Part shown: piece by piece, positions 8,255-17,777 of the stretch
How the letters are laid out: every line of letters starts with the position of its first letter
Position numbering within the stretch: the stretch's first letter is position 1
From: Shewanella gelidimarina
GTDB taxonomy: Bacteria; Pseudomonadota; Gammaproteobacteria; Enterobacterales; Shewanellaceae
Reading direction: 5' to 3'
DNA length: 64,000 bases
Assembly: GCF_023283945.1 (NCBI RefSeq)
Contig: NZ_JAKIKW010000011.1
Location: 62,001-126,000, forward strand
Translations under genes and position numbers: made by a program
The notes under the pieces: model-generated
Told to the model about the DNA's origin: nothing
Database searches by the model: none
The model's input: the letters and a program-made list of their open reading frames with translations, nothing else

Positions 8255-9025
8255 TCACTTATCTTTCATCGATAACTCATCCACTAACCTATATACGGTG
8301 TAAGTGGTGGAGTGAAAATTATCAGACCACGCTTTTAACGCCGCACCGGCTTTAGCTTCATCACCCATATGGGTCGCTAATACTTCTGCAAATGACTTAT
8401 CTGGCGGCGTCATGCCAGCGTAATTGTTGTAGGGGATCACTAAACTAAGCCCCCCTTCACCACCAATAGAATCAGCCCATGACCAAGAATATGGCCACTT
8501 CATCGCCTTAGCATTGTCACTTAACAGCTTTTTACCCGCGGCAATACCTTTACTACTGCCCATCTTCTCTTGGTAATTGGTGACTGCAAAATACTTAAAC
8601 TCTTTACTGTCTTGTGGCCAGTTACTGTTTTCAATGTCTAAACGACTGTAAAAGTGCTCATAGTGATGAATATACTGCGCCACATTAGCGTACCAATCAT
8701 CAAGGATCTTGTTATCGGCCTGCCACTTTTGATAGCCATCAACATCATTCCACTGAGTACAACAGTAGCGAATAATATAGCGGTCCATGCCGGTGCCTAT
8801 TGCAGGCCGATAGACTTTCCATGCTCTTGGGTCACCTTGACTGGCACGGAACTGAACATGTTTTATAAACGCGGTTTCAAATGCAGACTCTTGGCCATGG
8901 TTAGGGACCATAACCCATACATCAGCAAGTGAGTCAGGCTTTGAATCAGCGGCAACGGCGGTATTTATCAACGCCATCATCGCGAGTAAGCTGCAGGTGA
9001 ATATCTTAAATAGAATCTTTTTCAT
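8255..9025 (-). CDS. Secreted protein of unknown function, ferredoxin-fold-like
   Basis: A 256-residue protein with a signal peptide (MKKILFKIFTCSLLAMMALI, cleavage near TAVAAD). The mature part is rich in aromatic residues and has two similar segments. Each couples a helix of the form ESAFETAFIKHVQFRA or KSFAEVLATHMG to a strand ending in a YR pair (KVYRPAIG, TVYRLVDE). This suggests a duplicated dimeric alpha/beta-barrel (ferredoxin-like) domain in the periplasm. The CCTQW motif could be redox-active. I do not recognise a named family. It stands alone with its own terminator. Confidence 0.75.
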   Translation of the reverse strand: MKKILFKIFTCSLLAMMALINTAVAADSKPDSLADVWVMVPNHGQESAFETAFIKHVQFRASQGDPRAWKVYRPAIGTGMDRYIIRYCCTQWNDVDGYQKWQADNKILDDWYANVAQYIHHYEHFYSRLDIENSNWPQDSKEFKYFAVTNYQEKMGSSKGIAAGKKLLSDNAKAMKWPYSWSWADSIGGEGGLSLVIPYNNYAGMTPPDKSFAEVLATHMGDEAKAGAALKAWSDNFHSTTYTVYRLVDELSMKDK

Positions 9026-9604
9026 TTCTATAATCCTTTCAGTGAGTGAGTTGCAATCACGTCAACATTAAAAGTTAAGAAAACACATTAGAGAGAGTAT
9101 GAGATTTGAAATATGCCAACATAATTACGCATAAAGCCTAGCAACTATTGCTCAACTTGCGAGATCCTAGCGCATTTATTCGTCACTAATGGTAGATTTT
9201 ATGGTGTTCAATTGAGCATAAAGAACCGAATAAAGAGCGAGGACACGGCCGTAATACACTGTCGGTTAGAAGGTCATTCTCAGCTTAATAAGCAACGCCA
9301 ACAATACTCAGAGGTAATGATTTTTCGTGTGGTTAAAAAACCTTGAAGTCGCTGGTAAATCAATTTGTTAATACTAATGAGCAAACTTTAAAATATTTAC
9401 TTTAAAGTTAAACCTATCTATATCTATAATGAACATGGCTATGTCATACCAGCGCTAGCGTGGCTGAGCTTTAGCTAATATAGAACAGCGTAAACCAAGG
9501 TAAAAATATTTTTAACCTTCAGGGTATTTCAATCGCTAAAATGAACATTTGCAGCTCTACTTTTAATCATTTGAGCTAACCATTAGAACTAAAATAATAA
9601 TTGG
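9026..9604. other. 579-bp divergent intergenic region
   Basis: Separates the secreted-protein gene and the symporter-receptor fusion gene. It contains two TATAATGAACA/TAAAATGAACA words at 9425-9435 and 9537-9547 that resemble the PuuR operator core seen in the putrescine island. No RNA or extra gene was recognised. Confidence 0.4.
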
Positions 9605-11782
9605 ATGGAACCAGTGCTAAAAAAAATACTAGCAATGACCAGCTCGACACAGATGTTAGTGGCCATGTTTGTTGGTTTTGGGGTCGGCCTATTCTTTGGC
9701 GAATCCGTTAGCTGGATGGGCACCATAGGCACCAGCGTGATATTACTGATGCAGATGACAGTTCTCCCTTATATTATCGTCTCGTTGGTAGGGGGTATCG
9801 GTAAGCTGCAAAAGAGTACCGCCAAGCTTATTTTCAGCCGCGCTGGACTCATCATGGTATTACTCTGGGGACTAGGATTGATTACCGTGGCCTTAATGCC
9901 ACTGTCATTCCCTGTGGTTGAGTCAGCCTCTTTCTTTAGCACCAGCAGCATTGAACCGGTTACCCCGATTAACTATTTCAAACTCTATATCCCATCGAAC
10001 CCTTTCGAGTCAATGGCTGATGGCTATGTCCCCGCAATGGTGGTCTTTAGCATAGCCATGGGGCTTGCATTAATTGGTATGCAAGGCGAAAATAAGCAGC
10101 AAATATTAACCTTCATGCATACCAGTTCAGAAATTTTTTCTCGTATCACTCAAGGTTTAGTCAAAATTCTACCCATTGGCATTTTTGCCATGTCAGCCTC
10201 AGCCGCAGGCACTATGGGCGTCGACGAATTTGCCAGTATGCAGGTGTATTTAATTAGCTACTTTGTACTCTGCCTGCTGCTCACATTTTGGATCTTGCCG
10301 TGGATTGTCGCTTCTTTAACCCCCATTACGTTTGCACAAGCCTTGCGCATCTCAAAGGCGAGCTTGGTGACCGCCTTTGCCACCGGTAACATCTTTATTG
10401 TTATCCCTGTGATTGTGGAAGAGTGTAAACAAGTCATGCGCGAGCACGATAAATTGAGTGAAGATGGCGCCACCTTGATAGAAATTTTGGTTCCAATCGC
10501 GTTCACCTTCCCTAATATAGGTAAGTTAACCGTGATCCTCTTTGTGCTCTTTGCGGGTTGGTTTAATGGCACACCCGTTGATATCAGCAGCATTCCATCA
10601 CTTTCAATTAGTGGCTTGTTATCGCTCTTTGGCAGTGTATATGTCGCAATACCCTTTATGCTGGATCTGGTGCATTTGCCGTCAGATCTATTTCAGCTAT
10701 TTGTGATGTCAGGCTTTATCACCGGAAAATTTAACTCTATAGCGGCAGTAATGAACCTGTTTGCACTGACTTTGCTGACTGCCGCACTGTTTGAAAAGCA
10801 CCTTACGCTACGTCCCGCTAGATTACTAAAAATGGGCTTGGGGATCAGCATCAGCCTGGTGTTAACTCTGATAGTATGCCGCGTGGGGATGGGATTATTT
10901 ATCCAAAGCCCAGAGGTCACCAGCGGAGTTATCGCCAATATGCAGGTGGCCGATAAAGTGCCCACTAAGGTCAGTAAGCAGTTTCCTATTATTGGCACTA
11001 CTCCAAGATCACCGATCGCAGGGATCCAGACCATCCGCAGCCGAGGCATACTCAGAGTCGGTTATATACCCAGTAATGTGCCCTTTAGTTATTACAATAA
11101 CACTGGCCGCCTTGTTGGTTTTGATACCGCGATGGCCACCAAACTGGCCGAAGATCTCAACGTTAAAGTTGAGTTTATCCCATTCAAGAAAAGCAAACTC
11201 GCTCAAGCCTTAGATGCTGGCTTTTTTGATATCGCCATGTCTGGTTTAGCGATGGATATCGAGCAGATGGACGCCCTTAGCTATACCGACCCGGTACTCG
11301 AGCTTAACTTAGCAATGGCCACAAAAGATCACTTGGTTAATACCTTTAAAAGCGCTGAAAAAATATTGAAACTGGAGGCTGTGACTATTGCTTATGTAGA
11401 GCATAGCGACATTGTTGAAGATGCGCGTTTAAAAGCACCCAATATTAAATTCGTCAAAATAGATGGTTATAAAGACTTCTTTAGACAGAAAAAAAACCAA
11501 TACGATGCAGTGGTGATCAGTGCTCAAGCAGGCTCCGCTTGGACACTATTCTTCCCAGGTTACGGTATTGCTTTGCTCGAAAGTAAATCACGTTACCCGG
11601 TAGCTTACGCCGTAGCCCAATCAAACCAATCATTGCTCAACTATGTCAATAACTGGCAGCGCTTGCGCAAAGTCGATGGTCACCAAGATGAGATCTATAA
11701 CTATTGGATGCTGGGACAAGGTGCTGTTGAGAAACAGCCTCGCTGGTCGATCATTCGCAACGTACTGCATTGGATAGAATAA
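9605..11782 (+). CDS. Sodium:dicarboxylate symporter-type permease fused to a periplasmic solute-binding domain
   Basis: A 725-residue fusion. Residues about 5-430 are a multi-helix permease related to the DAACS (GltP/DctA) family. The serine-rich SSSATLP hairpin of classical members is replaced by TAFATGNIFIVIP. Residues about 470-710 form a family-3 extracellular solute-binding domain (GILRVGYIPSNVPFSYYN, GFDTAMATKLAEDL, DIAMSGLAMDIEQMDALSYT), the kind that binds polar amino acids in ABC systems. Tethering the receptor to a secondary carrier would place substrate capture directly at the transport mouth. The substrate is unknown, probably an amino acid or dicarboxylate. Confidence 0.88.
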   Translation: MEPVLKKILAMTSSTQMLVAMFVGFGVGLFFGESVSWMGTIGTSVILLMQMTVLPYIIVSLVGGIGKLQKSTAKLIFSRAGLIMVLLWGLGLITVALMPLSFPVVESASFFSTSSIEPVTPINYFKLYIPSNPFESMADGYVPAMVVFSIAMGLALIGMQGENKQQILTFMHTSSEIFSRITQGLVKILPIGIFAMSASAAGTMGVDEFASMQVYLISYFVLCLLLTFWILPWIVASLTPITFAQALRISKASLVTAFATGNIFIVIPVIVEECKQVMREHDKLSEDGATLIEILVPIAFTFPNIGKLTVILFVLFAGWFNGTPVDISSIPSLSISGLLSLFGSVYVAIPFMLDLVHLPSDLFQLFVMSGFITGKFNSIAAVMNLFALTLLTAALFEKHLTLRPARLLKMGLGISISLVLTLIVCRVGMGLFIQSPEVTSGVIANMQVADKVPTKVSKQFPIIGTTPRSPIAGIQTIRSRGILRVGYIPSNVPFSYYNNTGRLVGFDTAMATKLAEDLNVKVEFIPFKKSKLAQALDAGFFDIAMSGLAMDIEQMDALSYTDPVLELNLAMATKDHLVNTFKSAEKILKLEAVTIAYVEHSDIVEDARLKAPNIKFVKIDGYKDFFRQKKNQYDAVVISAQAGSAWTLFFPGYGIALLESKSRYPVAYAVAQSNQSLLNYVNNWQRLRKVDGHQDEIYNYWMLGQGAVEKQPRWSIIRNVLHWIE

Positions 11783-11866
11783 GCCAACAACGGCAGCGTC
11801 AAGCTGCCAGCTCGACTCTTTAATAAACACGAAAACTAATACACTAAAAAATTAACTCGCTCAAAA

Positions 11867-12553
11867 TTACAGAAACTTGGCCACTTCGTCGGCGGTAAGG
11901 TAGCGCCATTGAGCAAGTTCAACATCAAGTTGCAAGCTGCCAATTTGTTCACGATGAAGGCCATTAACTCGATTACCCACAGCGGCAAACATGCGTTTTA
12001 CTTGGTGATACTTGCCTTCAGTAATCGTCAGCAACACTTCTTTTTCAGTGACCCTTGTAAGTTCGGCAGGTGCGGTAAGTTGTGCTTCGTTTTGCAGTTG
12101 AACCCCCACTAAAAATTTAGCTGCGACATCGTCGCTAATAGGGTCGCGCAGTGTGACTCGGTATGTTTTCGGGCATTGCTTTTCAGGCCTGATGATCTCA
12201 AATGACCAACGACCATCATCGGTCAGCAATACTAACCCTGAGGTGTCAGCATCTAAGCGACCCACAATATGCAGATCATCAGCTCTATCCACATCAATGC
12301 AACGAAACAGGCTCGGGTAATCACCATCGACATTCGAGCTCAAAGTATCAACAGGTTTATGCAGCATGATATAGCGCGAACGCCGGGCGACTAATCGCTC
12401 GCCTTGCCAAACAACACAGTTATTCTCATGCACTTGAAATCTCGCTTCGGTAATAACATTGTCATTCACGCTCACCTCGCCCAGCTCAATACATTGAGTG
12501 GCTGCAATACGGGTTAGCTCAGTACTTTTACACAAAAACTTATCGAGACGCAT
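11867..12553 (-). CDS. rsuA: 16S rRNA pseudouridine(516) synthase RsuA
   Basis: A 228-residue enzyme, close to E. coli RsuA in length. It isomerises U516 of 16S rRNA to pseudouridine in the small-subunit precursor. An N-terminal S4 RNA-binding domain (MRLDKFLCKSTELTRIAA) is followed by the catalytic motif GRLDADTSGLVLLTDDG with the nucleophilic aspartate near residue 100, and a C-terminal KYHQVKRMFAAVGNRV motif typical of the RsuA/RluB group. Single gene, converging with the symporter fusion. Confidence 0.94.
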   Translation of the reverse strand: MRLDKFLCKSTELTRIAATQCIELGEVSVNDNVITEARFQVHENNCVVWQGERLVARRSRYIMLHKPVDTLSSNVDGDYPSLFRCIDVDRADDLHIVGRLDADTSGLVLLTDDGRWSFEIIRPEKQCPKTYRVTLRDPISDDVAAKFLVGVQLQNEAQLTAPAELTRVTEKEVLLTITEGKYHQVKRMFAAVGNRVNGLHREQIGSLQLDVELAQWRYLTADEVAKFL

Positions 12554-12885
12554 ACAGATAAAAATTCTTCTTTATAAATGACATCAGAGGTTAACAGCCA
12601 TCGGTGCATTAAGTAACTCTATACCGCCTTTCAAAGACCGCTCTTTTTTATAACTTGTTTACGTGCCACTACAAAATTAGCTTCATATCTACAGATAGGC
12701 TGGAGCAACTCATAAAATGTTGGCGAAACAAATATTTTCAAACAAGCTACGGTAACAAGCTTAATGCTGCTGTTATCTTCGCAGGTAGCGCTATTAAGCA
12801 GAGGCGATTTCAGGCACAATATAGCTCGCAAAATAACATATAAGAAAGCACCTAATACCTTGTCGTAAACGCTTAGGAACCCTAC

Positions 12886-13923
12886 ATGACGCAGCTTACC
12901 CTACTGACACCAGACGATTGGCACCTTCATTTTCGTGATGGAGATATGTTGCAAGAAACCGTACCCGCAACCGCAAGATTATTTAATCGCGCTATCGTGA
13001 TGCCCAATCTGTTACCTCCGATCACAGATGCAAAGCTTGCCGTTGCCTACCGTGAGCGTATTTTAGCTGCTCGTCCAGCAGGTTCTAATTTTGAACCATT
13101 AATGACCATTTTCCTAACCAACAATACGACAGAGCAAGACATCATCGATGCTAAAGCCGCGGGTATTGTTGCTGCAAAGCTTTACCCAGCGGGTGCCACC
13201 ACCAACTCAGATGCGGCAGTCAAAGCGTTAGATTCACTATTTCCTATATTTGAAGCAATGGCCAGACACGATTTACTGCTGCTTGTTCATGGTGAAGTGA
13301 CTGAATCACATATCGATATTTTTGATCGTGAAGCTCTCTTTATTGAGCGCTACCTAGCGCGTATCGTTGATGCCTTCCCAAGCTTGAAAGTGGTGTTTGA
13401 GCACATTACCACTAAAGAAGCCGCTGACTTTGTCATGTCAGCTGCAGATAACGTAGCAGCCACGATTACGCCACAGCATTTACTGCTTAACCGTAATGAC
13501 CTGCTGGTTGGCGGCGTGCGTCCACATAATTTCTGCTTACCGGTTTTAAAACGCAGTACTCATCAAGAAGCGCTACGCGCTGCTGTGGCAACGGGTTCAA
13601 GCAAGTTCTTTTTAGGCACCGACTCAGCGCCGCACGAAAAGCACCGTAAAGAATCGGCATGCGGCTGCGCAGGTTGTTATAGCGCTTGGAGCGCATTAGA
13701 GCTTTATGCTCAGGTGTTTGATGACTTAGGTGCGCTGGATAAGCTTGAAGGCTTTGCCAGTACTCATGGTCCAGACTTTTATGGTCTGCCACGCAACACG
13801 AGTACCGTCACGCTGATAAAAGAGGCTTGGACAGTACCGTCAGAGATCATTCTGCCAAACGGTAATCCTATCGTCCCTTTCTTCGCCGGTGAAAAAGTTA
13901 ATTGGAAAGTGAAGACCGCTTAA
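12886..13923 (+). CDS. pyrC: Dihydroorotase, class II
   Basis: A 345-residue enzyme that cyclises N-carbamoyl-L-aspartate to dihydroorotate in pyrimidine synthesis. The zinc-binding HLHFRDGDM motif is near residue 16, the carboxylated-lysine region is [13 protein letters not shown], further metal ligands are in LLVHGEVT and VFEHITT, and the catalytic aspartate lies in LGTDSAPH. Length and motifs are those of the E. coli type. A strong terminator follows, so it is a single-gene unit. Confidence 0.96.
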   Translation: MTQLTLLTPDDWHLHFRDGDMLQETVPATARLFNRAIVMPNLLPPITDAKLAVAYRERILAARPAGSNFEPLMTIFLTNNTTEQDIIDAKAAGIVAAKLYPAGATTNSDAAVKALDSLFPIFEAMARHDLLLLVHGEVTESHIDIFDREALFIERYLARIVDAFPSLKVVFEHITTKEAADFVMSAADNVAATITPQHLLLNRNDLLVGGVRPHNFCLPVLKRSTHQEALRAAVATGSSKFFLGTDSAPHEKHRKESACGCAGCYSAWSALELYAQVFDDLGALDKLEGFASTHGPDFYGLPRNTSTVTLIKEAWTVPSEIILPNGNPIVPFFAGEKVNWKVKTA

Positions 13924-13956
13924 CGGGTCATTTTCACTGTCAGCCAGTTCGAAACC

Positions 13957-13980
13957 AAGCCCGCTAACGCGGGCTTTTTT
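13957..13980 (+). terminator. pyrC terminator
   Basis: Stem AAGCCCGC / GCGGGCTT with a TTTTTT tail. Confidence 0.9.
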
Positions 13981-14007
13981 GTCTCTAATATCAATATAAT
14001 CTGTACT

Positions 14008-14787
14008 TTACTCTCGGCCTAACGCCTCACCCAAGGGTTCAAAATAATCAATTAACACACTGAATATTTGCTGTCGATGTTCGACAGTAGGATAACCGCC
14101 AGCATCAAAAAGGTCTGACGTTAAGGTTTCATCCACTAAATAAGGATTACTAATATCGGCATAGGATTCGATACAAGATTCAAACGCGCGCGCCATTAAT
14201 TCGGTTGGTTTTGAAAAGTACTGGGTGCCATATTGCTTATCTAACGCAATCGCGCGGCTGACATAGTCATGCCCTTCCTCACCATCGTCGCTAAGCATAC
14301 TCACTTCAAATACCCGCTCTAAACGTTGGTTTAACGGATGTTTAATCGGTTTTACATCAGCAATCCAACTATGACTCGCAAAAGAGATTCTATTAGGTGA
14401 GATGTGAAATGATTTTGGAGCGATGTAATGATCAAATGCATGCCAAAACTCATGCGCAAGCGCTCCAGCTCCGGCATTTTTAGCCAGCGCGAGTTCGCGT
14501 CTATCGGGCGCATAATGCGCCTGCACGCCTTTTTGACCACCGGTGCCAAAAGCAAGATTAAGTGTTTGCCGTAAACCGAGCGCTTTAGGCGGTAGCTTTA
14601 AGATAAAAGCAAGATCCGCTAAGGAGTCAAAGATCAGATTTGCCGCTTTATCACGCTCCGCATTTTCTACCCACTTGCCTAAGCGGATATGACCTAAGCC
14701 AAACACCTCTTTGACATCAACAAAACTGACTTGCTCATCAAAACGGTAATCAGGACCAATGCGATGATATGCCTTAGACTTTAACAC
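14008..14787 (-). CDS. CLCA_X family protein, LPD1-like zinc-metalloprotease fold
   Basis: A 259-residue protein. The central GAGALAHEFWHAFDHY motif is a gluzincin-like HEXXH variant (HEFWH). It is preceded by FGLGHIRLGKWVENAERDKA and LNLAFGTGGQKGVQAHYAP. This series matches the LPD1-type domain of large polyvalent proteins of mobile elements, and stand-alone marine proteins that databases call CLCA_X. A peptidase role is inferred from the motif only. No signal peptide is visible, so it should be cytosolic. It is a single gene between pyrC and the AraC regulator. Confidence 0.8.
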   Translation of the reverse strand: MLKSKAYHRIGPDYRFDEQVSFVDVKEVFGLGHIRLGKWVENAERDKAANLIFDSLADLAFILKLPPKALGLRQTLNLAFGTGGQKGVQAHYAPDRRELALAKNAGAGALAHEFWHAFDHYIAPKSFHISPNRISFASHSWIADVKPIKHPLNQRLERVFEVSMLSDDGEEGHDYVSRAIALDKQYGTQYFSKPTELMARAFESCIESYADISNPYLVDETLTSDLFDAGGYPTVEHRQQIFSVLIDYFEPLGEALGRE

Positions 14788-14847
14788 TCACTCTTCCAAC
14801 TAACTTATATTCACCCATTATAATCAAGCAGCAAAGCGAGTCACTGA

Positions 14848-15855
14848 CTATTGTGTGTTTTGCTTGCGCCACTGCAAAGGAGACAGCTGCATCCTATGTT
14901 TAAACGATTTAGAAAAAGCACTCACATCGCTAAAGCCCAACACCTCAGATAACAAGGTAATGTCAATTTGACTTGAGGTTAAATGCCAACAGGCAGAACT
15001 CACTCTAACGTCCATCAATAACCGCTTAAAGGTTAAACCTTTACATCTTAAGCGCCGTTGAAGGGTGCGCCTATTCATATTCAACATTGACGCAATTTCA
15101 TCAATATTGGCATCGCCCATCCCCATAGTTTGTAAAACTAAAGTTTTAACCTTACGCTCAATATCGTCACCAAACTGTCCAATGAGAGCCTCTAAATAAC
15201 CTTCAACTTGAGCTTTATCTTGCGCTGAAATCGATTGCGATTTCTGTGCTAAATAACTGTTATCGAGGACCAGTCGGTCATTTTCCTGATTAAACACCAC
15301 AGAGCACTCAAAGTATTTTCGATATACCGCACTATCAGATATTGCGGTATGGGCAAACTCAAGTCGGTCCAATTTTACTTGAGGGCCAATAAGTGTTTTA
15401 ACTAAGCCTAAACACACACCAAAAGATAACTCCTTGTACTGCTTTGCATGGCTTATATCTTGGAACACTTGATAACGTTCGATAAACGCCGATGAAGCAA
15501 ACTCACGCAACATCCAATATTCACCCTGACTATGTATCGCCATATAACGCTGCGCATGAATCAAGGCTGCTCTCACTGTTTGGCTGGTCTGCATTATCAT
15601 GCCTACCGCACCCAACATCTCAAGCCCTTGTGTCGCCGCTAAACGTAAACCAAAGTCTTTGCAATTTAACTGTTCCGCGCTCAGTTCAAGCAAGTTAATC
15701 ATGTCCGCAACGGCAATCATATTATCGGGGTTAACAATGTCTTCAGCGGTTAAAGCGCATTGTAAAAGCAAATGTTCAGCATCACCTCCAAGTTCGGTAA
15801 CTAAGCCATCAAACCCCACTAACGAGCCACTACGAATGAGATAATCTTGCTGCAT
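14848..15855 (-). CDS. AraC-family transcriptional regulator (OruR/ArgR type)
   Basis: Start set at the ATG at 15855, which has AGGTGA at eight bases; a TTG at 15873 is the alternative. The 335-residue product has an N-terminal ligand-binding domain (DUF4066/OruR type, AERLAATQGLEMLG-like core) and a C-terminal AraC DNA-binding domain with two helix-turn-helix motifs (IDEIASMLNMNRRTLQRRL and LSEVLGFSDVSAFSKSFK). It is divergent from the amidohydrolase gene at 16000 and is the obvious candidate regulator of the amidohydrolase-arylsulfatase pair. Confidence 0.9.
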   Translation of the reverse strand: MQQDYLIRSGSLVGFDGLVTELGGDAEHLLLQCALTAEDIVNPDNMIAVADMINLLELSAEQLNCKDFGLRLAATQGLEMLGAVGMIMQTSQTVRAALIHAQRYMAIHSQGEYWMLREFASSAFIERYQVFQDISHAKQYKELSFGVCLGLVKTLIGPQVKLDRLEFAHTAISDSAVYRKYFECSVVFNQENDRLVLDNSYLAQKSQSISAQDKAQVEGYLEALIGQFGDDIERKVKTLVLQTMGMGDANIDEIASMLNMNRRTLQRRLRCKGLTFKRLLMDVRVSSACWHLTSSQIDITLLSEVLGFSDVSAFSKSFKHRMQLSPLQWRKQNTQ

Positions 15856-15999
15856 CAATACGTCACCTATCAACTAACTGTGATTAGATAATCGCCAATT
15901 TGTCACCAAATGACAAGAATGTTAATTAGCTAAGCCTTAATCTGAATGTGTCGAATCGATAAACATAATAAAAACGATTAACAACATTCGGAGTTTTCA

Positions 16000-17739
16000 A
16001 TGTCTGCATACGATACCATTATCAAGGGAGCTCGCTATTTTGATGGCACTGGCGCAGCCTCATCTATTCAAAATATTGCGATAAAAAACGGCAGGATAGC
16101 CAAAGTATCTAGCTCAAACATTAGTGAAACCGGCTGCGATCATATTATTGATGCCGAAGATAAATGGCTGATGCCCGGTTTTATCGACACCCACACACAC
16201 TATGATGCTGAGCTGATTGTCAGTCCGAGCTTATCGGAGTCAGTTCGCCATGGCATCACCACCGTTTTAGTCGGTAGTTGTTCATTGAGCATGGTGTGCA
16301 GTGAATATGAAGATGCCTCTGATATCTTTACTCGAGTTGAAACCGTTCCTCGTGAAAAAGTGTTGCCTATTCTAAAAAAATACAAAACCTGGCACACACC
16401 AAAGCAGTGGGTGACATTTGCTAAAAACCATCCGCTAGGCCCCAATGTCGTTAGCATGCTAGGCCACAGCGATATGCGAGTCGCCGTTATGGGTTTAAAC
16501 CGTGCCACTGATCGCAATGTAGTGCCCACTGAAGCTGAAATGGTACAGATGGAACGCCTGCTAAAAGAGTCTCTAGAGATTGGCTTTTTAGGATTATCAA
16601 CCATGTGCCTTAAATGGGACAAACTTGACGGTAATCGTGAATGGTCCAAAAGCTTACCGAGCACCTACGCTAAGTGGAAAGAAGTTTCCCGCCTTAATAA
16701 TTTAGTGCGCCAATATGACCGGGTGCATCAAGGGGCACCCAACGCAGCCGCCATTCTGCAAATAAATCAATACATGCGCGAATGCATCGGCATTTTCAAA
16801 AAGCCTTTAAAGACCACCTTAATTAGCCGAATGGATCTAAAAGGCAGTGTCTATTTAAGCAAAATTACTAACATTGCAGCCAGAGTCACCAACTTTTTCA
16901 ATGGAGATTTTCGCTGGCAAGTGCTGCCAACCCCCTTCACGGTTTACGCTGACGGCATAGATGTAGTGTTTTTTGAAGAGTTTGGCGCTGGCGAGCTCGC
17001 GTTAGATCTAAAAGACAATATAGCCCGCAATGAATTACTAAAAGATGAAAAATATCGGCGTGACTTTAGAAAGTTCTACGGTGAAAAGCTCAGCCCCAGA
17101 GTTTGGCAACGTGACTTTGGTGACGCCATTATTCTCGCCTGCCCAGATGAGTCCATCGTGGGTAAAAACTTTGCCGAAGTTGCCGATAAAAAGCAGATCC
17201 ATGTGGTCGACCTATTTCTCGATCTCGTAGTGCAATACGGTACCGATCTTCGCTGGTACACCACCGTTGCGAACCACCGCAAGCACGTACTTAAAAACAT
17301 GGTCAAAGATAAAAAGTCGTTAATCACCTTTAGCGATGCTGGTGCTCATATTCGGAATATGGCTTTTTATAACCTCCCATTAAGAATGCTAAAGCTCGTC
17401 AATGAAAGTATCGATGAAAACCAAGCCATTATGACAATGGAGCAAGCAGTATTTCGTATGACAGGCGATCAGGCGCAGTGGTTCAACATTGATGCTGGGC
17501 GCATTCACATGGGTGATAGAGCAGACATAGTGATTATCAATCCCGCCAAATTTACCCAAGACCTAGAGCAAGTCAGTTGGGCCGAAATGGAAAACTTTGA
17601 CTTACAACGCTTAGTTAACCGAAATCCAGGGCTGGTCGAGCAGGTATTTATCAATGGGAACCTGGCCTGCGAACATGATGAAATCCACCCAGAACTTGGA
17701 AAAAGTATGGAGTACGGTACCTACTTGCCAGCCCATTAA
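16000..17739 (+). CDS. N-acyl-D-amino-acid deacylase-like amidohydrolase
   Basis: A 579-residue amidohydrolase-superfamily enzyme. The HxH zinc motif FIDTHTHYDAE is near residue 64, VLVGSCSLSM carries the cysteine that in D-aminoacylases bridges the metals, and FSDAGAHIRNM holds the catalytic aspartate. The C-terminus has the small beta-sandwich (GRIHMGDRADIVIINP). Members hydrolyse N-acyl-D-amino acids or related amides in the cytosol. The arylsulfatase gene follows 38 bp later in the same direction, so the pair may degrade a sulfated, N-acylated compound. The exact substrate cannot be read from the sequence. Confidence 0.85.
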   Translation: MSAYDTIIKGARYFDGTGAASSIQNIAIKNGRIAKVSSSNISETGCDHIIDAEDKWLMPGFIDTHTHYDAELIVSPSLSESVRHGITTVLVGSCSLSMVCSEYEDASDIFTRVETVPREKVLPILKKYKTWHTPKQWVTFAKNHPLGPNVVSMLGHSDMRVAVMGLNRATDRNVVPTEAEMVQMERLLKESLEIGFLGLSTMCLKWDKLDGNREWSKSLPSTYAKWKEVSRLNNLVRQYDRVHQGAPNAAAILQINQYMRECIGIFKKPLKTTLISRMDLKGSVYLSKITNIAARVTNFFNGDFRWQVLPTPFTVYADGIDVVFFEEFGAGELALDLKDNIARNELLKDEKYRRDFRKFYGEKLSPRVWQRDFGDAIILACPDESIVGKNFAEVADKKQIHVVDLFLDLVVQYGTDLRWYTTVANHRKHVLKNMVKDKKSLITFSDAGAHIRNMAFYNLPLRMLKLVNESIDENQAIMTMEQAVFRMTGDQAQWFNIDAGRIHMGDRADIVIINPAKFTQDLEQVSWAEMENFDLQRLVNRNPGLVEQVFINGNLACEHDEIHPELGKSMEYGTYLPAH

Positions 17740-17777
17740 ATGCGCCTCATTGACTCAATAAAATATGGATATTAATT

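Noticed and set aside
12855..12885. PurR operator before pyrC
   Set aside because: CGTAAACGCTTA is only a partial match to the PurR palindrome and lacks a proper second half.
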